From NCBI RefSeq assembly GCF_000003605.2, contig NW_003137263.1, forward strand, positions 1 through 10,988: a stretch of DNA of 10,988 nt, written 5' to 3'. Of the stretch, positions 1-7,476 are shown piece by piece. Position 1 is the first letter of the stretch. Each line of letters opens with the position of its first letter. The notes below the pieces were generated by a model. The model saw nothing but the letters and a program-made list of their open reading frames with translations. It did no database searches and was not told where the DNA came from. This DNA is from Saccoglossus kowalevskii. Lineage: Eukaryota; Hemichordata; Enteropneusta; Harrimaniidae. The position numbers and the translations under genes were made by a program.

Positions 1-927
1 GCACGTAGTGGTTTAAGTGTACGCACGTGCAAAGTGTCAAAGTCATTGCAAAGTTGTGCAAAGTATGCAAAGTGGTAGATGTATTTGCATAAATGACTAA
101 GTTGTTGGCTTATAGAAACGCGCAGTTCTAAAGTCGCCAAGTTTAATAAAAGCCATTTGAAAGCAGCTTGTAGATGTTCACGTGAGTTGACTATAAAATG
201 TTAGAAAACAGCGTGCAAAGTTGGAAAAAACGAAAGAAATGTTGGCGGAGTTGCTTGTATATATAACCTAAGTCATTATCATGACAACCCCGCAGTTAAA
301 TGTCGAAAATATTAAGTAAATGTTCCGAGAATGCCTCATATGTAAGCAGATTGTCACAACAGTCAACCAAAAAGTCGACTACAAACTGCTTACAAAGTTG
401 TGAAAAGCGATTGCAAAGTTGGTATTTTGATTTGGGATTGTTACCTGTGATATCATTTTAACAAGTCCCATAGTTAAAAGCTCGAAAATGTGAATAAATA
501 TTTCGTTTATTGATGTTAAATTACCGTAGTCTTACTCCAAGTATGTAGATGTCATAGGTCAATTCTAGAAGATATTTGCGTAGGCGATATCGATTTTAAA
601 ACATCTCAAAACCTGAAATAGCCGGGAATTCGGCCTAATTGCATGTTTTCTATGCAGTTGTGTGGTTAGGTGACCGATAAATGTTTGAGGTAAAGCGCAA
701 TCAGTCGTGGTTAGTACTTGCATGGGAGACTCCCTGAGTAAACGAGCTGTTGAATTTTTTTTTTTTGTTTCATCACATACATGAGAAAAGATATACTTCA
801 ACATTTCTGCATTTTCTTCCTGTGATGTCAATCATTTATGTAGAAATCGTGGCATTTTGTAACTTTTTAACTAATGGAAAGTTTCGAAATCCTTCTAATT
901 TTCAAGTACAAGTTGTTGATGCTGTCG
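1..927 (+). repeat. Unit 1 (subfamily A, run-shortened ends)
   Basis: This 927-bp unit matches units 2-7 closely between about 120 and 780. Its first ~115 bp and the stretch ~780-905 have many one-base losses inside doublets and runs, such as GGG to GG and TTTT to TTT. It shares the states GTAGGCGATATC, AATAAATATTTCG and CCGATAAATG with units 4 and 5. Confidence 0.95.
649..766 (+). pseudogene. 5S rRNA-like relic, unit 1, with T-run
   Basis: Most of the 3' half matches metazoan 5S rRNA: GTGGTTAGTACTTG (intermediate element), then GCATGGGAGAC (box C core), then a 3' end resembling GCTGTAGGC read as GCTGTTGA. A run of 12 T (755-766) follows directly. Here TCGGGCG reads TCAGTCG, so it is a slightly weaker copy. 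The proposed 5' boundary at TCTATG rests on position and partial pairing with the 3' end and is uncertain. Probably not functional. Confidence 0.72.
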
Positions 928-1864
928 GCACGTAGTGGGTTTTAAGTTGTTAACGCACCGTGCAAAGTTGTTCAAAGTCATTGCAAAGTTGTGCAAAGTT
1001 ATTGCAAAGTTGGAAGATGTATTTTGCATAAATGACCTAAGTTGTTGGCTTATAGAAACGCGCAGTTCTAAAGTCGACAAGTTTAATAAAAGCCATTTGA
1101 AAGAAGCTTATAGATGTTCACGTGAGTTGACTGTAAAATGTTAGAAAACAGCGTGCAAAGTTGGAAAAACGAAAGAAATGTTGGCGGAGTTGCTTGTATA
1201 TATAACCTAAGTCATTATCATGACAACCCCGCAGTTAAATGTCGAAAATATTAAGTAAATGTTCCGAGAATGCCTCATATGTAAGCAGATTGTCACAACA
1301 GTCAACCAAAATGTCGACTACAAACTGCTTACAAAGTTGTGAAAAGCGATTGCAAAGTTGGTATTTTCATTTGGGATTGTTAACTGTGATATCATATTAA
1401 CAAGTTCCATAGTTAAAAGTTCGAAAATATGAATAAAGATTTCGTTAATTGATGTTAAATTACCGTAGTCTTACTCCAAGTATGTAGATGTCATAGGTCA
1501 ATTCTAGAAGATATTTGCGTAGACGATATCGATTTTAAAACATCTCAAAACCTGAAGTAGCCTGGAATTCGACCTAATTGCTTGTTTTCTATGCAGTTAT
1601 GTGGTTAGGTGACCGATGAATGTTTGAGGTAAAGCGCAATCGGGCGTGGTTAGTACTTGCATGGGAGACGCCCTGTGTAAACGAGCTGTTGATTTTTTTT
1701 TTCATCACAGACATGGAAAAGATATACTTCAACATTTCTGCATTTTTCTTCCTGTGATGTCAATCATTTATTGTAGAAAATCGTGGCATTTTTGTAACTT
1801 TTTTAACTAATGGAAAGTTTCGAAATTCCTTCTAATTTTCAAGTACAAGTTGTTAATGCTGTCG
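928..1864 (+). repeat. Unit 2 (subfamily A)
   Basis: This is a 937-bp complete unit. It groups with units 3, 6 and 7 by GTAGACGATATC and AATAAAGATTTCG. It is private in reading GAAGTAGCCTGG and GCTTG just upstream of the 5S-like segment. A SalI-type GTCGAC is retained in both usual places. Confidence 0.96.
1588..1702 (+). pseudogene. 5S rRNA-like relic, unit 2, with T-run
   Basis: This is one of the two best copies. From TCGGGCG to GGGAGAC, 28 of 30 bases agree with vertebrate 5S as I recall it, and the following GACGCCCTG resembles the GACCGCCTG of box C more than other units do. The T-run is 1693-1702 (10 T). The 5' half (1588 to about 1650) is degenerate and shortened. Confidence 0.76.
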
Positions 1865-1897
1865 GCACGTAGTGGGTTTTAAGTTGTTAACGCACCG

Positions 1898-1950
1898 TGC
1901 AAAGTTGTTCAAAGTCATTGCAAAGTTGTGCAAAGTTATTGCAAAGTTGG
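1898..1950. repeat. Five CAAAG boxes at 10-11 bp spacing
   Basis: In unit 3 CAAAG begins at 1900, 1910, 1921, 1931 and 1942, spacings of 10, 11, 10 and 11 bp, averaging one helical turn. Four of the five extend to GCAAAGTT. Equivalent clusters start with the first box at 963, 2840, 3781, 4722, 5662, 6605, 7512, 8451, 9391 and 10328. In B copies the first box reads CAAAATTG. In unit 1 the spacing is 8, 11, 10, 9 because of missing bases. All boxes would lie on one face of the helix, which suits a protein array or a positioned nucleosome. The function is unknown. Confidence 0.8.
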
Positions 1951-2030
1951 TAGATGTATTTGCATAAATGACCTAAGTTGTTGGCTTATAGAAACGCGCA
2001 GTTGTAAAGTCGACAAGTTTAATAAAAGCC
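1941..2030 (+). repeat. Internal sub-repeat, copy 1 of 3 (unit 3)
   Basis: This is the first member of a degenerate triplication inside the 940-bp unit. It runs GCAAAGTTGG, then ACCTAAGTTG at 1971, then CGCAGTT..AAAGTCGACAAG and AATAAAAGCC. The same order of landmarks returns at 2091 and 2289. The block is present in every unit. Confidence 0.6.
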
Positions 2031-2090
2031 ATTTGAAAGCAGCTTATAGATGTTCACGTGAGTTGACTGTAAAATGTTAGAAAACAGCGT

Positions 2091-2203
2091 GCAAAGTTGG
2101 AAAAAACGAAAGAAATGTTGGCGGAGTTGCTTGTATATATAACCTAAGTCATTATCATGACAACCCCGCAGTTAAATGTCGAAAATATTAAGTAAATGTT
2201 CCG
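2091..2203 (+). repeat. Internal sub-repeat, copy 2 of 3 (unit 3)
   Basis: The landmarks are GCAAAGTTGG, ACCTAAGTCA at 2142 (171 bp after copy 1), CGCAGTTAAATGTCGAAAAT and AGTAAATGTTCCG. It carries an extra ~20 bp before ACCT that includes a TATA-like GTATATATAA (2133-2142). This is one of the best conserved parts of the unit between subfamilies A and B. Confidence 0.6.
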
Positions 2204-2288
2204 AGAATGCCTCATATGTAAGCAGATTGTCACAACAGTCAACCAAAAAGTCGACTACAAACTGCTTACAAAGTTGTGAAAAGCGATT

Positions 2289-2381
2289 GCAAAGTTGGTA
2301 TTTTGATTTGGGATTGTTACCTGTGATATCATTTTAACAAGTTCCATAGTTAAAAGCTCGAAAATGTGAATAAAGATTTCG
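2289..2381 (+). repeat. Internal sub-repeat, copy 3 of 3 (unit 3)
   Basis: The landmarks are GCAAAGTTGG, ACCTGTGATA at 2319 (177 bp after copy 2), CATAGTTAAAAGCTCGAAAA and GAATAAAGATTTCG. It is preceded by GTTGTGAAAAGCGATT, which resembles the bases before copy 2 (GTTAGAAAACAGCG). A further CAAAG lies 21 bp (two turns) upstream, at 2269. Confidence 0.6.
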
Positions 2382-2524
2382 TTAATTGATGTTAAATTAC
2401 CGTAGTCTTACTCCAAGTATGTAGATGTCATAGGTCAATTCTAGAAGATATTTGCGTAGACGATATCGATTTTAAAACATCTCAAAACCTGAAATAGCCG
2501 GGAATTCGACATAATTGCATGTTT
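2382..2524. other. Spacer between sub-repeats and 5S relic (unit 3)
   Basis: This is non-coding spacer. It holds clustered restriction palindromes conserved in most units: TCTAGA, GATATC overlapping ATCGAT, and GAATTC. In several A units TGCAT and ATGCA form a short inverted repeat around GTTTTCT at the edge of the 5S-like segment. The XbaI-type site is lost only in unit 12 and the EcoRI site in units 10 and 12. No gene or known regulatory element is recognised. Confidence 0.6.
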
Positions 2525-2642
2525 TCTATGCAGTTGTGTGGTTAGGTGACCGATTAATGTTTGAGGTAAAGCGCAATCGGGCGTGGTTAGTACTTGCATG
2601 GGAGACGCCCTGAGTAAACGAGCTGTTGATTTTTTTTTTTTT
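2525..2642 (+). pseudogene. 5S rRNA-like relic, unit 3 (reference copy)
   Basis: 5S rRNA is the small RNA of the large ribosomal subunit, made by Pol III from an internal promoter (box A, intermediate element, box C) that binds TFIIIA. Here TCGGGCGTGGTTAG and TACTTGCATGGGAGAC reproduce the intermediate element and box C region with two differences in 30 bases from vertebrate 5S. The equivalent of box A (AGGTAAAGCG) is only partly recognisable. The segment is about 105 nt against the usual ~120, with the missing bases in the 5' half. The first bases TCTATG could pair partly with the terminal GTTGA, like helix I. It ends at a 13-T run (2630-2642). The defects are shared by all units, so this is a relic, not a working gene. 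A 5S-derived SINE is the alternative, but the T-run right at the 3' end fits a 5S gene unit better. Confidence 0.78.
2630..2642 (+). terminator. T-run in the Pol III terminator position
   Basis: RNA polymerase III stops at runs of four or more T on the non-template strand. Every complete unit has such a run immediately after the 5S-like 3' end: 755-766, 1693-1702, 2630-2642, 3571-3579, 4512-4520, 5452-5460, 6403-6412, 7309-7316, 8244-8253, 9183-9192 (with one C) and 10122-10130. The position is what supports the call. Present-day termination here is not shown. Confidence 0.55.
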
Positions 2643-2804
2643 CATCACAGACATGGAAAAGATATACTTCAACATTTCTGCATTTTTCTTCCTGTGATGT
2701 CAATCATTTATTGTAGAAAATCGTGGCATTTTTGTAACTTTTTTAACTAATGGAAAGTTTCGAAATTCCTTCTAATTTTCAAGTACAAGTTGTTGATGCT
2801 GTCG
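2643..2804. other. Spacer downstream of the 5S relic (unit 3)
   Basis: This 160-bp stretch follows the T-run and is rich in T-runs. It includes CCTGTGATGTCA, which recalls CCTGTGATATCA of sub-repeat copy 3, and a hairpin-like GGAA..TTTCGAAA..TTCC. With the first ~35 bp of the next unit it completes the spacer. No gene is seen. Confidence 0.5.
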
Positions 2805-3745
2805 GCACGTAGTGGGTTTTAAGTTGTTAACGCACCGTGCAAAGTTGTTCAAAGTCATTGCAAAGTTGTGCAAAGTTATTGCAAAGTTGGTAGATGTATT
2901 TACATAAATGACCTAAGTCGTTGGCTTATAGAAACGCGCAGTTGTAAAGTCGACAAGTTTAATAAAAGCCATTTGAAAGCAGCTTATAGATGTTCACGTG
3001 AGTTGACTGTAAAATGTTAGAAAACAGCGTGCAAAGTTGGAAAAAACGAAAGAAATGTTGGCGGAGTTGCTTGTATATATAACCTAAGTCATTATCATGA
3101 CAACCCCGCAGTTAAATGTCGAAAATATTAAGTAAATGTTCCGAGAATGCCTCATATGTAAGCAGATTGTCACAACAGTCAACGGAAAAGTCGACTACAA
3201 ACTGCTTACAAAGTTGTGAAAAGCGATTGCAAAGTTGGTATTTTCATTTGGGATTGTTACCTGTGATATCATTTTAACAAGTCCCATAGTTAAAAGCTCT
3301 AAAATGTGAATAAATATTTCGTTAATTGATGTTAAATTACCGTAGTCTTACTCCAAGTATGTAGATGTCATAGGTCAATTCTAGAAGATATTTGCGTAGG
3401 CGATATCGATTTTAAAACATCTCAAAACCTAAAATAGCCGGGAATTCAGCCTAATTGCATGTTTTCTATGCAGTTGTGTGGTTAGGTGACCGATAAATGT
3501 TTGAGGTAAAGCGCATTCGGGCGTGGTTAGTACTTGCATGGGAGACTCCCTGAGTAAACGAGCTGTTGAATTTTTTTTTGTTTCATCACAGACATGGAAA
3601 AGATATACTTCAACATTTCTGCATTTTTCTTCCTGTGATGTCAATCCTTTATTGTAGAAAATCGTGGCATTTTTGTAACTTTTTTAACTAATGGAAAGTT
3701 TCGAAATTCCTTCTAATTTTCAAGTACAAGTTGTTGATGCTGTCG
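2805..3745 (+). repeat. Unit 4 (subfamily A)
   Basis: This is a 941-bp complete unit. Its downstream half carries the same linked states as units 1 and 5 (GTAGGCGATATC, AATAAATATTTCG, CCGATAAATG). Its upstream part resembles unit 3 (GTTGTAAAG), so the copy looks mosaic. It reads AACGGAAAAGTCGAC where most A copies read AACCAAAAAGTCGAC. Confidence 0.96.
3465..3579 (+). pseudogene. 5S rRNA-like relic, unit 4, with T-run
   Basis: The intermediate element and box C core are intact as in unit 3, with GACTCCCTG in place of GACGCCCTG. It reads GCGCATTCGGGCG, a one-base difference upstream. The T-run is 3571-3579 (9 T), followed by GTTTCATC. Confidence 0.74.
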
Positions 3746-4686
3746 GCACGTAGTGGGTTTTAAGTTGTTAACGCACCGTGCAAAGTTGGTCAAAGTCATT
3801 CCAAAGTTGTGCAAAGTTATTGCAAAGTTGGTAGATGTATTTGTATAAATGACCTAAGTTGTTGGCATATGGAAATGTGCAGTTGTAAAGTCGACAAATT
3901 TAATAAAAGCCATTTGAAAGCAGCTTAAAGATGTTCACGTGAGTTGACTGTAAAATGTTAGAAAACAGCGTGCAAAGTTGGAAAAAACGAAAGAAATGTT
4001 GGCGGAGTTGCTTGTATATATAACCTAAGTCATTATCATGACAACCCCGCAGTTAAATGTCGAAAATATTAAGTAAATGTTCCGAGAATGTCTCATATGT
4101 AAGCAGATTGTCACAACAGTCAACCAAAAAGTCGACTACAAACTGCTTACAAAGTTGTGAAAAGCGATTGCAAAGTTGGTATTTTCATTTGGGATTGTTA
4201 CCTATGATATCATTTTAACAAGTCCCATAGTTAAAAGCTCGAAAATGTAAATAAATATTTCGTTAATTGATGTTAAATTACCGTAGTCTTACTCCAAGTA
4301 TGTAGATGTCATAGGTCAATTCTAGAAGATATTTGCGTAGGCGATATCGATTTTAAAACATCTCAAAACCTGAAATAGCCGGGAATTCGGCCTAATTGCA
4401 TGTTTTCTATGCAGTTGTGTGGTTAGGTGACCGATAAATGTTTGAGGTCAAGCGCAATCGGTCGTGGTTAGTACTTGCATGGGAGACTCCCTGAGTAAAC
4501 GAGCTGTTGAATTTTTTTTTGTTTCATCACAGACATGGAAAAGATATACTTCAACATTTCTGCATTTTTCTTCCTGTGATGTCAATCATTTATTGTAGAA
4601 AATCGTGGCATTTTTGTAACTTTTTTAAGTAATGGAAAGTTTCGAAATTCCTTCTAATTTTCAAGTACAAGTTGTTGATGCTGTCG
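3746..4686 (+). repeat. Unit 5 (subfamily A)
   Basis: This is a 941-bp complete unit. It has a private cluster of changes at about 3840-3930 (TTGTATAAATG, GGCATATGGAAATGTGC, CAGCTTAAAG). Its 3' half carries the same linked states as units 1 and 4. Confidence 0.96.
4406..4520 (+). pseudogene. 5S rRNA-like relic, unit 5, with T-run
   Basis: It has the same layout as unit 4. It reads TCGGTCG instead of TCGGGCG and AGGTCAAGCG in the box A equivalent, so the upstream promoter half is weaker. The T-run is 4512-4520 (9 T). Confidence 0.73.
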
Positions 4687-5626
4687 GCACGTAGTGGGTT
4701 TTAAGTTGTTAACGCACCGTGCAAAGTTGTTCAAAGTCATTGCAAAGTTGTGCAAAGTTATTGCAAAGTTGGTAGATGTATTTGCATAAATGACCTAAGT
4801 TGTTGGCTTATAGAAACGCGCAGTTCTAAAGTCGACAAGTTAAATAAAAGCCATTTGAAAGCAGCTTATAGATGTTCACGTGAGTTGACTGTAAAATGTT
4901 AGAAAATAGCGTGCAAAGTTGGAAAAAACGAAAGAAATGTTGGCGGAGTTGCTTGTATATATAACCTAAGTTATTATCATGACAACCCCGAAGTTAAATG
5001 TCGAAAATATTAAGTAAATGTTCCGAGAATGCCTCATATGTAAGCAGATTGTCACAACAGTCAACCAAAAAGTCGACTACAAACTGCTTACAAAGTTGTG
5101 AAAAGCGATTGCAAACTTGGTATTTTCATTCGGGATTGTTACCTGTGATATCATATTAACATGTCCCATAGTTAAAAGTTCGATAATGTGAATAAAGATT
5201 TCGTTAATTGATGTTAAATTACCGTAGTCTTACTCCAAGTATGTAGATGTCATAGGTCAGTTCTAGAAGATATTTGCGTAGACGATATCGATTTTAAAAC
5301 ATCTCAAAACCTGAAATAGCCGGGAATTCGGCCTAATTGCAGGTTTTCTATGCAGTTGTGTGGTTAGGTGACCGATGAATGTTTGAGGTAAAGCGCAATC
5401 GGGCGTGGTTAGTATTTGCATGGGAGACTCCCTGAGTAAACGAGCTGTTGATTTTTTTTTGTTTCATCACAGACATGGAAAAGATATACTTCAACATTTC
5501 GGCATTTTTCTTCCTGTGATGTCAATCATTTATTGTAGAAAATCGTGGCATTTTTGTAACTTTTTTAACTAATGGAAAGTTTCGAAATTCCTTCTAATTT
5601 TCAAGTACAAGTTGTTGATGCTGTCG
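4687..5626 (+). repeat. Unit 6 (subfamily A)
   Basis: This is a 940-bp complete unit. Private changes include CCCCGAAGTTAAATG, CAAACTTGG and GCAGGTTTTCTATG. It reads CATTCGGGATTG and ATCATATTAAC, states otherwise typical of subfamily B, which hints at past exchange between the subfamilies. Confidence 0.96.
5347..5460 (+). pseudogene. 5S rRNA-like relic, unit 6, with T-run
   Basis: It has the same layout as unit 4, with TCGGGCG kept. The intermediate element reads GGTTAGTATTTG, one change from the common GTACTTG. The T-run is 5452-5460 (9 T). Confidence 0.73.
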
Positions 5627-6569
5627 GCACGTAGTGGGTTTTAAGTTGTTAACGCACCGTGCAAAGTTGTTCAAAGTCATTGCCAAGTTGTGCAAAGTTA
5701 TTGCAAAGTTGGTAGATGTATTTGCATAAATGACCTAAGTTGTTGGCTTATAGAAACGCGCAGTTCTAAAGTCGACAAGTTTAATAAAAGCCATTTGAAA
5801 GCAGCTTATAGATGTTCACGTGAGTTGACTGTAAAATGTTAGAAAACAGCGTGCAAAGTTGGAAAAAACGAAAGAAATGTTGGCGGAGTTGCTTGTATAT
5901 ATAACCTAAGTCATTATCATGACAACCCCGCAGTTAAATGTCGAAAATATTAAGTAAATGTTCCGAGAATGCCTCATATGTAAGCAGATTGTCACAACAG
6001 TCAACCAAAAAGTCGACTACAAACTGCTTACAAAGTTGTGAAAAGCGATTGCAAAGTTGGTATTTTCATTTGGGATTGTTACCTGTGATATCATTTTAAC
6101 AAGTCCCATAGTTAAAAGCTCGAAAATGTGAATAAAGATTTCGTTAATTGATGTTAAATTACCGTAGTCTTACTCCAAGTATGTAGATGTCATAGGTCAA
6201 TTCTAGAAGATATTTGCGTAGACGATATCGATTTTAAAACATCTCAAAACCTGAAATAGCCGGGAATTCGGCCTAATTCCATGTTTTCTATGCAGTTGTG
6301 TGGTTAGGTGACCGATGAATGTTTGAGGTAAAGCGCAATCGGGCGTGGTTAGTACTTGCATGGGAGACTCCCTGAGTAAACGAGCTGTTGAATTTTTTTT
6401 TTGTTTCATCACAGATATGGAAAAGATATACTTCAACATTTCTGCATTTTTCTTCCTGTGATGTCAATCATTTATTGTAGAAAAATCGTGGCATTTTTGT
6501 AACTTTTTTAACTAATGGAAAGTTTCGAAATTCCTTCCAATTTTCAAGTACAAGTTGTTGATGCTGTCG
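5627..6569 (+). repeat. Unit 7 (last subfamily A unit)
   Basis: This 943-bp unit is the longest in the array. It is a typical A copy throughout, grouping with units 2, 3 and 6 by GTAGACGATATC and AATAAAGATTTCG. It is the last unit before the change to subfamily B. Confidence 0.96.
6287..6412 (+). pseudogene. 5S rRNA-like relic, unit 7, with T-run
   Basis: The common subfamily A sequence is intact across the intermediate element and box C core (TCGGGCG, GTACTTGCATGGGAGAC). The T-run is 6403-6412 (10 T), followed by GTTTCATC. Confidence 0.75.
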
Positions 6570-7476
6570 GCACGTAGTGGGTTTTAAGTTGTTAACGCAC
6601 CGTGCAAAGTTGTTCAAAGTCATTGCAAAGTTGTGCAAAGTTATTGCAAAGTTGTTAGATGTGTTTGCATAAATGACCTAAGTTGTTGGCTTATAGAAAC
6701 GCGCAGTTATAAAGTCGACAAGTTTAATAAAAGCCAGTTGAAAGCAGCTTATATATGGTCACGTGACTTGACTGTAAAATGTTAGAAAACAGCGTGCAAA
6801 GTTGGAAAAAACGAAAGAAATGTTGGCGGAGTTGCTTGTATATATAACCTAAGTCATTATCATAACAACCCCGCAGTTAAATTTCGAAAACATTAAGTAA
6901 ATGTTCCGGGAATGCCTCATATAGAAGAAGATTATCACAACAGTCACTGGAAAGTCGACAACAAACTGCTTACAAAGTTGTGAAAAGCGATTGCAAAGTT
7001 GGTAGTTTCATTCGGAATTGTTACATGTGATATCATATTAACAAGTCGAACATGTGAATAAATATTTCGTAAATTGATGTTAAATCACCGTAGACTTACT
7101 CCAAGTATGTAGAGGTCATAGTCAATTCTAGAAGATACTTATGTAACGATATCGATTTTAAACATCCCAAAACCTGAAATAGCCTCGAATTCGCTTTAAT
7201 TTCTAATGATCTATGCTGTTTGTGTTAGTGACCGATAAATGTTTAAAGTAAAGCACAAACGGGCGCGGTAGTACTGCATGGGAGACTCCCCGAGTAAACG
7301 AGCTGTGATTTTTTTTCATTACAAACATGGAAAGATATTGGCAACATTTCTGCATTTTTTCTTCTGCGATGTCAAACATTTATAGCAGAAAATCGTGGCA
7401 TTTTTGTAACTTTTTGAACTAAAGAAAAGTTTCGAAATTCTTTCTAATTTTCAAGTACAAGTTGTTGATGCTGTCG
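6570..7476 (+). repeat. Unit 8 (A/B chimera, shortened)
   Basis: This 907-bp unit is the shortest complete copy. The first ~80 bp are A-like (CGCACCGTGCAAAGTTG). From about 6700 B states dominate (AGCCAGTTG, GGTCACGTGA, GTCGACAACAAAC). A 15-bp deletion at about 7045 removes the segment between AAGT and CGAACATG that other copies keep. Numerous single-base losses fall between about 7100 and 7370. Confidence 0.95.
7210..7316 (+). pseudogene. 5S rRNA-like relic, unit 8, shortened
   Basis: Several bases are lost against other units: GGCGCGGTAGTACTGC replaces GGCGTGGTTAGTACTTGC, and GTGTTAGTGACC replaces GTGTGGTTAGGTGACC. The box C core GCATGGGAGAC survives. The T-run is only 8 T (7309-7316). The losses are all in doublets, so some may be sequencing error. 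Confidence 0.65.

Larger units (their letters stand above)
1865..2804 (+). repeat. Unit 3 (subfamily A, reference copy)
   Basis: This 940-bp unit has no obvious run shortening, so I use it as the reference for internal coordinates. The phased CAAAG boxes are at 1898-1950, the triplicated block at 1941-2381, the 5S-like segment at 2525-2629 and the T-run at 2630-2642. It shares GTTGTAAAG with units 4 and 5 and GACGCCCTG with unit 2. Confidence 0.97.

Noticed and set aside
565-831. Minus-strand open frames of 66-88 codons over the 5S relic (565-831, 3429-3644, 6203-6439, 9933-10133)
   Set aside because: They run antisense through the 5S-like segment and T-run (read as lysines), appear in only some units, and shift frame with T-run length.
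935-1144. 69-codon + strand frame in unit 2 and the overlapping minus frame at 895-1080
   Set aside because: Both are in spacer repeats, and the neighbouring A units do not keep them open.
2180-2203. Possible CENP-B box around CCCCGCAGTTAAATGTCGAA
   Set aside because: CCCG and CGAA are present but the spacing and internal bases do not fit the CENP-B box on either strand. No other stretch of the unit fits.
2436-2452. Heat-shock-element-like TTCTAGAA
   Set aside because: Only two GAA modules are present, and a working element normally needs three. It is better explained as a chance palindrome (XbaI site).
2525-2642. 5S-derived SINE (SINE3 type) as the source of the 5S match
   Set aside because: In such SINEs the 5S head continues into a SINE body. 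Here a T-run follows directly at the 5S 3' end, as in a 5S gene. Not fully excluded.
2755-2775. tRNA B-box-like GTTTCGAAATTCC
   Set aside because: It has an extra base against the B-box pattern and no A box at a suitable distance. The palindrome TTTCGAAA explains the resemblance.
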